Below are positions 14,696 through 22,342 of a stretch of DNA of 22,342 nucleotides, one piece after another; the stretch's first letter is position 1; each line of letters begins with the position of its first letter. The translations under genes and the position numbers were made by a program. The DNA is from DATJWY01 sp035500775 (GTDB taxonomy: Bacteria > Pseudomonadota > Alphaproteobacteria > Acetobacterales > Acetobacteraceae), in contig DATJWY010000003.1 of NCBI GenBank assembly GCA_035500775.1, forward strand, positions 1-22,342, written 5' to 3'. The notes below the pieces were generated by a model. It was not told the origin of the DNA. It did no database searches and worked only from the letters and a program-made list of their open reading frames with translations.

Positions 14696-14863
14696 TTACT
14701 TAATTTTGGCTTCCTTGAACGGCACGTGCTTGCGCACAACCGGGTCGTACTTCTTGAGTTCCAGCTTGCCGGTCTGGCTGCGGGCGTTCTTCTTGGTCAC
14801 GTAGAAATAGCCGGTGTCCGCAGTGGACACGAGCCGGATCTGGACGGTGTTCGTCTTGGCCAT
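14696..14863 (-). CDS. rpmG: 50S ribosomal protein L33
   Basis: A 55-residue basic ribosomal protein beginning MAKTNTVQIRLVSTADTGYF and ending KHVPFKEAKIK, with the YVTKKNARS and LELKKYDP stretches of bacterial L33. It contains no cysteine, so it is the zinc-independent (C-minus) form. GAGGTAAGC in front of the ATG gives a good ribosome-binding site. The open frame reaches further upstream, but that part lies in the promoter and leader. It sits downstream of the S41 protease gene after a 363-nt gap and appears to have its own promoter. Confidence 0.96.
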   Translation of the reverse strand: MAKTNTVQIRLVSTADTGYFYVTKKNARSQTGKLELKKYDPVVRKHVPFKEAKIK

Positions 14864-15226
14864 GCTTACCTCGCGATGGGATATCCCCCACCGCCTTGGG
14901 GCGGACTCCCGGGGAAAGGCCGGGAACATGCTCAGAGAGGGCCGCGCGGTCAAGTCCGAGCTGCATTGAAGCGAGGCAAAAGCCGCTATTCTGGCCCGAG
15001 GCGACGGGTTGGCGGACGAGCGACCAGCCCCGCCCGGCGTCCAGCCGAAACGTCGGCGGCGGGCGACCTGCTATGGCCGCTATATTCCCCGGCCTGTCGA
15101 TCCGCCTCGAAATTATACGGCTCCTCCGGTGATCCTTGTCGTGGCCCATACGCGATCGGGGATGGAGGGGCGTGACGGTGAAAGCGTTTTCCGCCCGGGA
15201 CGGGGGGGCGGTTCAGGGCCGGCCGC
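14864..15226. other. 363-nt intergenic region between the S41 protease stop and rpmG
   Basis: Contains the candidate rpmG promoter and, further upstream on the same strand, a perfect TATAAT hexamer (15112-15117) without a good -35. No reading frame in it shows a recognisable domain. No tRNA-like or known riboswitch pattern was seen. A short non-coding transcript starting near 15105 is possible but unsupported. Confidence 0.5.
14925..14953 (-). promoter_or_regulatory. Candidate rpmG promoter
   Basis: On the minus strand TTGACC (14948-14953) and CATGTT (14925-14930) are spaced by 17 nt, giving a plausible sigma-70 type promoter with a leader of roughly 55 nt before the rpmG ATG. The -35 matches the consensus at five of six positions; the -10 is weak. 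Sequence inspection only. Confidence 0.45.
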
Positions 15227-16753
15227 TCAGGGAGACCCGCTCAGGGCAGGGCCGCCAATCAACGCCGCCCGGTACGCCGGCGGATGCTCCACGAGGAAGC
15301 GTGCCGCCTCGACGTCGTCATCGCCGCCCTCCGCCGCCGGGCAGGCATCGCGCAACGCCAGCACCCGCTCCGGATCGAGCGGCGCCCGCGCCTCGCGGGA
15401 AGCTTGCAGCGGCGCGGCCATATCGACGATGCCGTGCAGCAGGTCATGCAACTGCCGCTTGGTTTCGGCGTGTCCGAGGCTGGTGCAGACCTGCGGCATC
15501 ACCCCGAGCCCTTGCAGCGGCCAGCCGAGCGGCGCCAGCACGCGGCTCCAGGTGACGAACAGCTCCCCGCCATCCGGCAATTGCGTGATGGTCTGCACCA
15601 GCCCCTTGCCGAGCGTCACGCTGCCGACCACCACGGCCCGCCCGCGATCGGCCAGCGCCGCCGCCATGATCTCGGCGGCGCTGGCGGAGTGCCCGTCCAC
15701 CAGCACGACGAGGGGCAGTCCGTTGGTCAGGTCCCCGCCTTCCACCCGCCATTCATGCACGGATTGCGGATGCCGCCCGGCGGTGGTCACCACCAGCCCC
15801 TCGTTCTGCACCAGCGCCACAGCCGTCACCGCCTGGCGCAGCAATCCGCCCCGATCGCCGCGCAAATCGATCACCACGCCATGCGGTGCGACCGGCCCGT
15901 GCAGCCCGGCTTCCAGCGCCTGGCTCAGCCGCTGCGCCGTGTTGCTGCTGAAGGCGGTGATGCGGATGACGAGCAGCGCTCCGTCGCCATTGGCGAACAC
16001 GGTTTCCGGCGGTACCAGGGCGCGGACGATATCGGCGGTGCGCACCGATCCGTCCCGGCCGCGTACCCGCAGCACGACATGGGTGTCGCGCGGGCCGTTG
16101 AGCTGGTTCATCACCTCGTCCGCGGTCTGGCCGCGGACCGGGACGCCGTCCACCGAAAGGATACGGTCGCCGACCCGCAGTCCGGCATCCTGCGCAGGGC
16201 CGTCCGGCACGATGTCGCTGATCACCACCCGCCCGTTGCCGACAAGGCTGATTCCGGCGCCGCCCTGGCCGGCCAGCCGGTCCCGCTCCAGCACCGCGCC
16301 GCGCGGCGCGATGTAGCGCGAGTAGGGGTCGAAATGGTTGAACATCTCGTTGAAGAAGCCCTGAATCACCCCCTGGGTGCCGGCCTGGCGCAGCGCCGGG
16401 GAGGTGGTCCAGGCGGAAGCCGCCATGTCGGCGGCGGCCTGGCCCCAGGCGGTCGCGTCATTCCCTGGCGGGGCAGGGCGCTGGAACAGCAGCCGCGTTC
16501 CGGCCGAGAGCCGCAATTCGTCGCCCTGCTCGTCGGCGACCAGTTGCGGGTCGATGCTGCTCAGCCCGTGCAGGCCCCAGAGGGTGAGCTGCGGCGGGGT
16601 CACGGGCGCCAGGGCGCGCGGCGTGATGAAGGCGACGGCCGTGCCGAACACCGCCGCCGCCAGGGTGGTGTCGAATCCACCGGGCAGGGTGCCGCAGCGC
16701 GCGCCGCTGGGCGCGACCAGGAGCAGCAGCAGGAAGACGGCGCGGATGATCAC
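15227..16753 (-). CDS. S41-family C-terminal processing peptidase with PDZ domain
   Basis: An exported serine protease of the CtpA/Prc type that should trim or degrade proteins in the periplasm. From the GTG at 16753 the product is about 508 residues. It has a signal peptide (IIRAVFLLLLLVAPSGA), an N-terminal helical region, a PDZ domain (about 165-235, GISLV...DIVPDGPAQDAGLRVGDRI) and the S41 catalytic domain. The dyad is intact: Ser358 in DGHSASAAEI and Lys383 in LGKGLVQ, with Gln387, matching the Ser-Lys +25 and Lys-Gln +4 spacing of E. coli Prc. The C-terminal ~85 residues are of unknown role. The start overlaps the rnr stop as GTGA, so translation is probably coupled; a longer frame to 16945 lies inside rnr and would hide the signal peptide. 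Confidence 0.9.
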   Translation of the reverse strand: MIIRAVFLLLLLVAPSGARCGTLPGGFDTTLAAAVFGTAVAFITPRALAPVTPPQLTLWGLHGLSSIDPQLVADEQGDELRLSAGTRLLFQRPAPPGNDATAWGQAAADMAASAWTTSPALRQAGTQGVIQGFFNEMFNHFDPYSRYIAPRGAVLERDRLAGQGGAGISLVGNGRVVISDIVPDGPAQDAGLRVGDRILSVDGVPVRGQTADEVMNQLNGPRDTHVVLRVRGRDGSVRTADIVRALVPPETVFANGDGALLVIRITAFSSNTAQRLSQALEAGLHGPVAPHGVVIDLRGDRGGLLRQAVTAVALVQNEGLVVTTAGRHPQSVHEWRVEGGDLTNGLPLVVLVDGHSASAAEIMAAALADRGRAVVVGSVTLGKGLVQTITQLPDGGELFVTWSRVLAPLGWPLQGLGVMPQVCTSLGHAETKRQLHDLLHGIVDMAAPLQASREARAPLDPERVLALRDACPAAEGGDDDVEAARFLVEHPPAYRAALIGGPALSGSP

Positions 16754-19062
16754 CGTCGCTTGGGCCGCCGTCCTCCCGAGGGGGCGGCGTCGGCGCGGCC
16801 ACGCGGCCGGCCACGCACGTCCCCGACCGGACGCCCGGCGCCGGGCTCGCCGGGGCGGTCGCGGATCAGCTCGAACACCAGGCCCCCCGTCACCGGACTC
16901 GCCTCGGCCAGCCGGACATCCACCGCCTGGGTCAGACGGTAGCACAGGCGGGTGCGCCGGCCGGTCAGCATCTGTGCCGTTTCGTCGTGCATCCAGTAAT
17001 CATCAGGCAGGGAGGAGAGGGGGACGAGGCCGTTCGCGCCGGTCTCGAGCAGGGTTACGAATAGCCCGAAACGCGTGACCCCGGAAATGCGCGCTGCGAA
17101 GACCGACCCTACTTTATCCGCCATGTATGCAGCGAGGTAACGGTCGATCGCGTCCCGCTCGGCCAGCGCCGCCCGCCGCTCGGTGGCGGTGATGTGTTCG
17201 GCGGTATCCTCGAATCCGGCCACTTCCTCCTGCGCGAGCGGGCCCAGCCCGAGCTTCAGCCCACGGATCAGGGCGCGGTGCACGAGCAGGTCGGCATAGC
17301 GGCGAATCGGGCTGGTGAAATGCGCGTAGCGGCTCAGTCCGAGGCCGAAATGTCCTATATTATCAGGGTCATAGGCGGCTTGGCTCTGGCTCCGTAGCAT
17401 CACCTCGTTGACCAGCGGCGCCTGCTCGGTGCCGGCGACGCGCTTGAGGATCGCATCGAGGTCGGCGGGCCGGATCTCGCCCGCCGGCTTGAGGCTGATG
17501 CCAAGGGTGGAGAGCACGCCGCGCAGCCCTTCGAGCTTCTGGTCGGAGGGCGGGGCATGCACGCGATACATGCACGGCATGCGCCGCCGTTCCAGCTCCT
17601 CGGCCGCGGCGACATTGGCGAGAACCATGAATTCCTCGATCAGCCGGTGGCTGTCGAGTCGCGGGCGCGGCGCGATGCTGGCGACCCGGCCGTTCTCGTC
17701 CAGCACCACCTTGCGTTCCGGCAGGTCGAGATCGAGCGTGCCGCGCGCCTGGCGGGCGCCGAGCAGGGCGCGGAAGGCGGCATAGAGCGAGGCGAGCAGC
17801 CCGGATGGCAGGCCGAGATCCTCGCCCTTGTCCACCGCCTCCTGCACCTGCGTGTAGGTCAGCCGTGCCGCGCTGCGCATCAGGCCGCGACCGAAGCGGT
17901 GCGAGGTCTTCCGCCCGTCGGCGTCGATCCACATCTCCACGAACAGGCAGCCGCGCTCCTCGCCCGGCCGCAGGCTGCACCAGCCATTGGAGAGCGCCTC
18001 CGGCAGCATCGGCACCACCCGGTCGGGGAAGTAGCAGCTATTGCCGCGCAGCCGCGCGTCGCGGTCGAGCGCCGAGTCGGGGCGGACGTAATGGGCGACA
18101 TCGGCGATGGCGACGATCAGCCGCCAGCCCGCGCCGTCCGGCTCGGCATAGACGGCGTCGTCGAAATCCCGCGCATCCTCGCCATCGATGGTGACGAGCG
18201 GCACCTCGCGCAGATCGGTGCGCTTGCCGAGTCCGACGGCGCGCGCCCGCTTCGCCTCCCCGAGCGCACCCTCGGAGAAATCCTGCGGGATGTCATGCGT
18301 ATGGATGCAGATCAGGCTGACTGACCGGGCATCGCCCATGCGCCCGAGCCGCTCGACCACCTGTGCCGGCTTCAGCCCGTATCCGCCGCCGGGCAGCGGC
18401 ACGGCGAGCACGATCTCGCCCGACTCGGCCCCGGCGCTCTCGCCCGGCGGCACGCGCCATTCCGCCTTGGAGCGGCGATCGGTGGGCACGATCCGGTCCG
18501 GGGCGCGGAACACGCCGAGGACGCGGCCCGGCGCCTCGGAAAGGCGCTTGAGCGTGCGGCCCTGATATTTGCCGTTGCCGATCGGCTTCAGCCGCGCGAG
18601 CACCCGCTCGCCCGGGGCCAGCGCCGGCTGGCCACGCGCCTCCGGCAGCATCAGCACCATCGGCGGCGGGCCGTCGCCCTCCCAGCCGACCGGGCGCGCG
18701 ACCGGGTCGCCATCCGGGTCGGTGCCGGTGACCTGCACCACCATCGCATCCGGCAGGCGGCCGGGCGCGGTGAAGCGGCGGTGCCCGGCCGGCGCCACCG
18801 CGCCGCCGCCCGCGAGGTCCTTCAGCAGCGCGCGCAGGGCGACGCGGTGCTCCGGCCCGAGGCCGAAGGCACGGCTGATCTCCCGCTTGCCGACGCGGCC
18901 ATTGCTCTCCTGGATGAAGCGGCGGATCTCCTCCCGCGAGGGGAAGGGTTGCGCCGCCTTCGGGCGGGCCGGCGCCGTCGCCTTGGCGGTTGCCTTGCCC
19001 TTGGTCGCACGCTTGCCTTTCCGGCCCGGCGCGTCGGAGGGCGCGCTGAGCCGTCGCGCCAT
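16750..19062 (-). CDS. rnr: Ribonuclease R
   Basis: A processive 3'-to-5' exoribonuclease that degrades structured RNA, acting in rRNA quality control and mRNA decay. The 770-residue protein has a Lys/Ala-rich basic N-terminal tail (1-38), a winged-helix segment (about 42-100), cold-shock-type OB domains (about 100-270), the RNB catalytic domain (about 285-620) and an S1 domain (about 645-730). The four active-site aspartates are seen in TIDGEDARDFDDAVY (Asp293, 299, 301, 302). It is shorter than E. coli RNase R and has only a short basic segment after S1. Its ATG is 1 nt from the topA stop, with AAGG inside the topA end as ribosome-binding site. It overlaps the next gene by 4 nt. Confidence 0.96.
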   Translation of the reverse strand: MARRLSAPSDAPGRKGKRATKGKATAKATAPARPKAAQPFPSREEIRRFIQESNGRVGKREISRAFGLGPEHRVALRALLKDLAGGGAVAPAGHRRFTAPGRLPDAMVVQVTGTDPDGDPVARPVGWEGDGPPPMVLMLPEARGQPALAPGERVLARLKPIGNGKYQGRTLKRLSEAPGRVLGVFRAPDRIVPTDRRSKAEWRVPPGESAGAESGEIVLAVPLPGGGYGLKPAQVVERLGRMGDARSVSLICIHTHDIPQDFSEGALGEAKRARAVGLGKRTDLREVPLVTIDGEDARDFDDAVYAEPDGAGWRLIVAIADVAHYVRPDSALDRDARLRGNSCYFPDRVVPMLPEALSNGWCSLRPGEERGCLFVEMWIDADGRKTSHRFGRGLMRSAARLTYTQVQEAVDKGEDLGLPSGLLASLYAAFRALLGARQARGTLDLDLPERKVVLDENGRVASIAPRPRLDSHRLIEEFMVLANVAAAEELERRRMPCMYRVHAPPSDQKLEGLRGVLSTLGISLKPAGEIRPADLDAILKRVAGTEQAPLVNEVMLRSQSQAAYDPDNIGHFGLGLSRYAHFTSPIRRYADLLVHRALIRGLKLGLGPLAQEEVAGFEDTAEHITATERRAALAERDAIDRYLAAYMADKVGSVFAARISGVTRFGLFVTLLETGANGLVPLSSLPDDYWMHDETAQMLTGRRTRLCYRLTQAVDVRLAEASPVTGGLVFELIRDRPGEPGAGRPVGDVRGRPRGRADAAPSGGRRPKRR

Positions 19063-19063
19063 C

Positions 19064-21832
19064 TCAGCCTGCCTTCCGCGTCGCGGATCGGGTGCCCGCC
19101 GCTGTGCCCGAGGCCTTCTTCGCCTTTGCCGGGGCCGCCTTCGCCGTGGCCGTCTTCGCCGAGGCCGCCTTGGCCGGCGCCTTGGTCCCCGTCTCGGCGG
19201 CGCTCTTGCGCGGCGTCTTCACGGGGGCGTCCCCGCTCTCCTCCGCGGTGGCGGCCTTCCGGCTGGCGGTTTTCTTGCCGGCCTTCGCGGTCTCCGCCTT
19301 CGCGTCGCCCTTCTTGCCCGCCTTGCCGCCCGCGCGCGGCTTCAGCGGCTTGCCCTTCTCGGCGAGCAGGCCCACCGCCTCCTCCAGCGTCACAGCCTCC
19401 ATGTCGAGGCCGCGCGGCAGGTTGGCGACCATCTGCCCGTGCTGCAGATACGGCCCGAACCGCCCCTTCTTCACCACCACCGGCGCCTTGTCCTTCGGGT
19501 GGTCGCCGAGGCTGCGCACGCTCGCCAGCTTCTTCGCCAGCACATCGACCGCGCGGTTGAGCCCGACCGTCAGCACGTCGTCATCGCGGTCGAGCGAGGC
19601 GAAGATGCTGCCCATCTTCACATAGGGCCCGAACCGGCCGAGCCCGGCCTCGATCGTCTGCTTCGTCTCCGGATGGATGCCGACGACGCGCGGCAGGGAG
19701 AGCAGGCCGGTCGCCTGTTCGAGCGTGATGCTCTCGCCTTCCAGCCCGCGCGGCAGGGAGGTGCGCTTCGGCTTGGCCTTCTTGTCCTCGGGATCGGGCT
19801 CGCCCTGCTGCACATAAAGGCCGTACGGCCCGCGCCGCACGGTGATCTCCTCGCCGGTCTCCGGATGCGTGCCGAGCAGGCGCATCCCGTCCTTCAGCGT
19901 CTCGCCGCCGGATTCGCCGTTCTCGATGCCGAGCCGCCGCGTGTACTGGCAGGTCGGATAGTTGGAGCAGCCGATGAAGCTGCCGTAGCGGCCGAGCCGG
20001 AGGCCGAGCCGCCCCTGATGGCAGGCCGGGCATTCGCGCGGCTCCGAGCCATCCGGGCGCGGCGGGAAGAAATGCGGCCCGAGATCCCGGTCGAGCGCGT
20101 CGATGACGTCGGAGATCTTGAGATCCTGCGTCTGCGCCACGGCGCGGGAGAATTCCTCCCAGAACACGCGCATCAGCTCGCGCCAGTCGAGCCGCCCGTC
20201 CGAGACCTCGTCGAGCTTCGTCTCCAGATCGGCGGTGAAGCCGGTATCGACGTAGCGCTCGAAGAAACTGGTCAGGAAGGCGGTGACGAGCCGGCCGCGA
20301 TCCTCCGGCACGAAGCGCCGGTTCTCCAGGCGCACATAGTCGCGGTCGCGCAGCACGGAGAGGATGGAGGCATAGGTGGAGGGCCGGCCGATGCCGAGTT
20401 CCTCCATCTTCTTGACCAGCGACGCCTCGGAATAGCGCGGCGGCGGCTGGGTGAAATGCTGGCTGGCCGCGACCGCGCCGCGGGTCAGCGGGTCGCGCTC
20501 CGCCATCGGCGGCAGCATGCGGCCTTCTTCCTCCTCGTCCTCGTCGGTGCCTTCCCGGTAGAGCTTGAGGAAGCCGTCGAAGGCGATGATCGAGCCGGTG
20601 GCGCGCAGCCGCGTGCCGTTCGCGGCGACATCCACCGCCACCTGGTCCAGCTCGGCCGACTGCATCTGGCTGGCGATGGCCCGCTTCCAGATCAGCTCGT
20701 AGAGCTTGCGCTGCTCCGGGGTGAGGAAGGGCGCCACCTCCTCTGGCGTGCGGCTGACATCGGTGGGCCGCACCGCCTCGTGCGCTTCCTGCGCGTTCTT
20801 CGCCTTGGTGCTGTACAGGCGCGGCGTGTCCGGCACGTAGCGGTCACCGAACGCCTCGCCGACATGGGCGCGGATCGCGTCGATCGCCTCGCGCGCCATC
20901 TGCACGCCGTCGGTTCGCATATAGGTGATCAGGCCGACCGTCTCGCCGGCCAGGTCCGCGCCCTCGTAGAGTTGCTGCGCGGTGCGCATCGTCTGCTGCG
21001 CGCCCATGCCGAGCTTGCGGCTGGCTTCCTGCTGCAGGGTCGAGGTGGTGAAGGGCGGCGGCGGATTGCGCTTGACCCGGCGCCGCTCGACCGAGGCGAC
21101 GGAGAAAGCCCCGGCCTCGACCGCCGCCTTGGCGCGCATCGCCGCCGCCTCGTCCGGCAGGTCGAACTGGTCGAGTTTCTTGCCGTCGAGATGGGTCAGG
21201 CGGGTGGTGAAGGGCGCGCCGCCGGGGGTGAGGAAATGCGCCTCCACCGTCCAGTATTCGCGGGCGCGGAAGGCCTCGATCTCGGCCTCGCGCTCGCAGA
21301 CGAGGCGCAGCGCCACCGACTGCACCCGCCCGGCGCTGCGGCTGCCCGGCAATTTGCGCCAGAGCACCGGCGAGAGGGTGAAGCCGACCAGGTAATCGAG
21401 CGCGCGGCGGGCGAGATAGGCCTCGATCAGCGGCTCGTCGAGATCGCGCGGATGCTCGATCGCGTGCCGGACGGCGTTGCGGGTGATCTCGTTGAAGGTG
21501 ATGCGATGGACCTCGATCCCCTTCAGCGCATGCTTGTCGTTCAGCATGGCGCGGACATGCCAGGAGATCGCCTCGCCCTCGCGATCCGGGTCGGTGGCGA
21601 GATAGAGGCGGTCCGCGCCCTTCAGGGCCTTGGCGATGGCGGCGACCTGCCGCTCGCCGCGCTCATCCGCCGCCCAGTCCATGGCGAAGTCCTGGTCCGG
21701 CCGCACCGAGCCGTCCTTGGGCGGCAGGTCGCGCACATGGCCGAAACTCGCCAGCACGGTGTAGTTGCCGCCGAGGTATTTGTTGATGGTCTTTGCCTTG
21801 GCGGGCGATTCGACAACGACGACGTCCGGCAT
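19064..21832 (-). CDS. topA: DNA topoisomerase I (type IA)
   Basis: Relaxes negative supercoils by single-strand passage, balancing gyrase. The 922-residue protein starts with the Toprim domain (VVVESPAKAKTINKYLGG at 5-22, ATDPDREGEAI at 79-89). The active-site Tyr304 is in GLITYMRTDG. A single C4 zinc ribbon (CPAC...GCSNYPTCQ, about 598-626) is followed by zinc-less topoisomerase repeats ending in GPY motifs (RRGPYGLYVQ, RFGPYVKMG, RFGPYLQHG) and a Lys/Ala/Thr-rich tail of about 100 residues. Such tails are common in high-GC bacteria and bind DNA. The ATG at 21832 follows AAGGG and gives the standard N-terminus. Between dprA and rnr on the same strand, with 1-nt spacing to rnr. Confidence 0.97.
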   Translation of the reverse strand: MPDVVVVESPAKAKTINKYLGGNYTVLASFGHVRDLPPKDGSVRPDQDFAMDWAADERGERQVAAIAKALKGADRLYLATDPDREGEAISWHVRAMLNDKHALKGIEVHRITFNEITRNAVRHAIEHPRDLDEPLIEAYLARRALDYLVGFTLSPVLWRKLPGSRSAGRVQSVALRLVCEREAEIEAFRAREYWTVEAHFLTPGGAPFTTRLTHLDGKKLDQFDLPDEAAAMRAKAAVEAGAFSVASVERRRVKRNPPPPFTTSTLQQEASRKLGMGAQQTMRTAQQLYEGADLAGETVGLITYMRTDGVQMAREAIDAIRAHVGEAFGDRYVPDTPRLYSTKAKNAQEAHEAVRPTDVSRTPEEVAPFLTPEQRKLYELIWKRAIASQMQSAELDQVAVDVAANGTRLRATGSIIAFDGFLKLYREGTDEDEEEEGRMLPPMAERDPLTRGAVAASQHFTQPPPRYSEASLVKKMEELGIGRPSTYASILSVLRDRDYVRLENRRFVPEDRGRLVTAFLTSFFERYVDTGFTADLETKLDEVSDGRLDWRELMRVFWEEFSRAVAQTQDLKISDVIDALDRDLGPHFFPPRPDGSEPRECPACHQGRLGLRLGRYGSFIGCSNYPTCQYTRRLGIENGESGGETLKDGMRLLGTHPETGEEITVRRGPYGLYVQQGEPDPEDKKAKPKRTSLPRGLEGESITLEQATGLLSLPRVVGIHPETKQTIEAGLGRFGPYVKMGSIFASLDRDDDVLTVGLNRAVDVLAKKLASVRSLGDHPKDKAPVVVKKGRFGPYLQHGQMVANLPRGLDMEAVTLEEAVGLLAEKGKPLKPRAGGKAGKKGDAKAETAKAGKKTASRKAATAEESGDAPVKTPRKSAAETGTKAPAKAASAKTATAKAAPAKAKKASGTAAGTRSATRKAG

Positions 21833-21972
21833 GGAAACCCTTGGGAAATCAGGCGGAGATGGCGCGGGGCAGGGAGCGAGGCCAGGGCCTTTCGGAACCC
21901 CGCGCGGCGGCGGCGCGCCGATGACCGGCGCTCGGTGGGCAGGCAAGGCGCGGGAGCCCGACGACCCTGCGG

Positions 21973-22033
21973 TGATCCACCCCGGAAAAGCAGCGGCCTT
22001 CCTGCACGCGCGCACCTCTTGGAGGGTGGATCA
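21973..22033. promoter_or_regulatory. 10-bp inverted repeat at the dprA end, 41-nt spacing
   Basis: TGATCCACCC (21973-21982) and GGGTGGATCA (22024-22033) are perfect complements. The right arm contains the dprA stop codon. The long loop argues against a simple terminator; it could be a long-range RNA stem separating dprA from topA or a coincidence. Confidence 0.3.
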
Positions 22034-22342
22034 GGGCATCCCCGCATCCACCATCAGGCAGACCCGGTCACCCGGCAGAAACTCGACACGCCCCGCAACC
22101 GACAATTGCATCAGCACGGAAATGACGGCTGGGGCGGAGAAGTGGCAGCGCCGCACCAGATCGTCAACCGGCACCGGCGACGGACCGAGCAAGGCGACCA
22201 CCGCACGCCGCGCCGCGTCAAGGTCCTCATCCGGGGCGCCGACCCCGTCGTCCCAGGGGTCGAGCGGCAGCATGTCCTCGGCCAGACCGGAGCCTGCGAA
22301 CAGCGGATCACGCCCCAGACCGCGGTGTGACGGGTGTTCCGG
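22031..22342 (-). CDS. dprA: DNA-processing protein DprA, C-terminal part (runs off the window)
   Basis: The last 103 codons of a gene entering from the right edge. The final ~60 residues match the DprA winged-helix domain: ARRAVVALLGPSPVPVDDLVRRCHFSAPAVISVLMQLSVAGRVEFLPGDRVCL. The preceding piece (HRGLGRDPLFAGSGLAED) aligns loosely with the end of the DprA Rossmann domain, where RGxNxLIRxGA is usual, so it is divergent there. DprA loads RecA on incoming single-stranded DNA during transformation and is widely kept outside competent species. Position directly upstream of topA is the conserved order and supports the call. The Rossmann core is outside the window. Confidence 0.75.
   Translation of the reverse strand, partial: PEHPSHRGLGRDPLFAGSGLAEDMLPLDPWDDGVGAPDEDLDAARRAVVALLGPSPVPVDDLVRRCHFSAPAVISVLMQLSVAGRVEFLPGDRVCLMVDAGMP

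Noticed and set aside
15284..16942. A 552-codon plus-strand frame opposite the S41 protease
   Set aside because: The minus-strand product has an intact Ser/Lys dyad and PDZ domain; the plus-strand frame has no signature.
16754..16945. N-terminal extension of the S41 protease frame
   Set aside because: This part lies within rnr coding sequence and is a Pro/Arg/Gly-rich shadow; the GTG at 16753 puts a signal peptide at the N-terminus.
18569..22330. A 1253-codon open frame on the plus strand, antisense to topA and rnr
   Set aside because: No recognisable domain, highly Arg/Ala/Gly/Leu/His-rich, and exactly opposite two certain genes. Long antisense frames are expected where coding DNA has extreme third-position GC.
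1..22342. tRNA, rRNA, CRISPR, prophage or toxin-antitoxin features
   Set aside because: Looked for T-loop-like GTTCGA contexts, regularly spaced direct repeats, transposase/integrase motifs and small paired frames; nothing convincing was seen.

Overview
The window looks like a chromosomal segment of a GC-rich alphaproteobacterium. Rhodospirillales, and most likely Acetobacteraceae, is my best guess. That rests on very high third-position GC, the dprA-topA-rnr-...-rpmG gene order, a cysteine-free L33, and short hairpin-rich intergenic repeats of a style I associate with that family. The placement is an inference; there is no rRNA in the window. I saw no tRNA, CRISPR array, transposase or phage gene.

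Layout. (1) 1-1234: an RluA-family pseudouridine synthase flanked by a direct and an inverted copy of one hairpin repeat. (2) About 1235-5655: a visibly less GC-rich stretch with a CPA1 Na+(K+)/H+ antiporter, a small membrane protein resembling only the N-terminal end of the KdpB potassium-pump subunit, and, on the opposite strand, a hybrid sensor kinase with an N-terminal MEDS domain. An 18-bp tandem direct repeat lies in the kinase promoter region. A degraded copy of the hairpin repeat lies at the far side of this stretch. (3) 5819-9229, minus strand: a coniferyl-aldehyde-dehydrogenase-type ALDH and a YddA/SbmA-like fused ABC exporter, separated by two long perfect hairpins. (4) 9399-10661, minus strand: a small DUF3253 protein and a stand-alone EAL-domain protein that has lost two residues of the usual phosphodiesterase active site. 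(5) 10853-13861, plus strand: a compact yfcG-like GST / pabB / pabC operon supplying p-aminobenzoate for folate. (6) 13991-22342, minus strand: a PmtA-like methyltransferase, then (in transcription order from the right edge) dprA (partial), topA, rnr, an S41 C-terminal processing protease, and rpmG.

The topA-rnr-S41 genes are packed with 1-nt spacing or 4-nt overlaps and probably form one transcription unit. rpmG has its own promoter-like sequence. The pabB-pabC pair makes 4-amino-4-deoxychorismate and converts it to PABA; the pabA glutamine amidotransferase is not in the window.

No obviously new defence or mobile system is visible. The most unusual items are the modular hairpin repeat family, the low-GC ion-transport/sensor segment with its orphan KdpB-like N-terminus, the degenerate EAL protein with a hairpin over its ribosome-binding region, and the tandem operator-like repeat upstream of the MEDS kinase.
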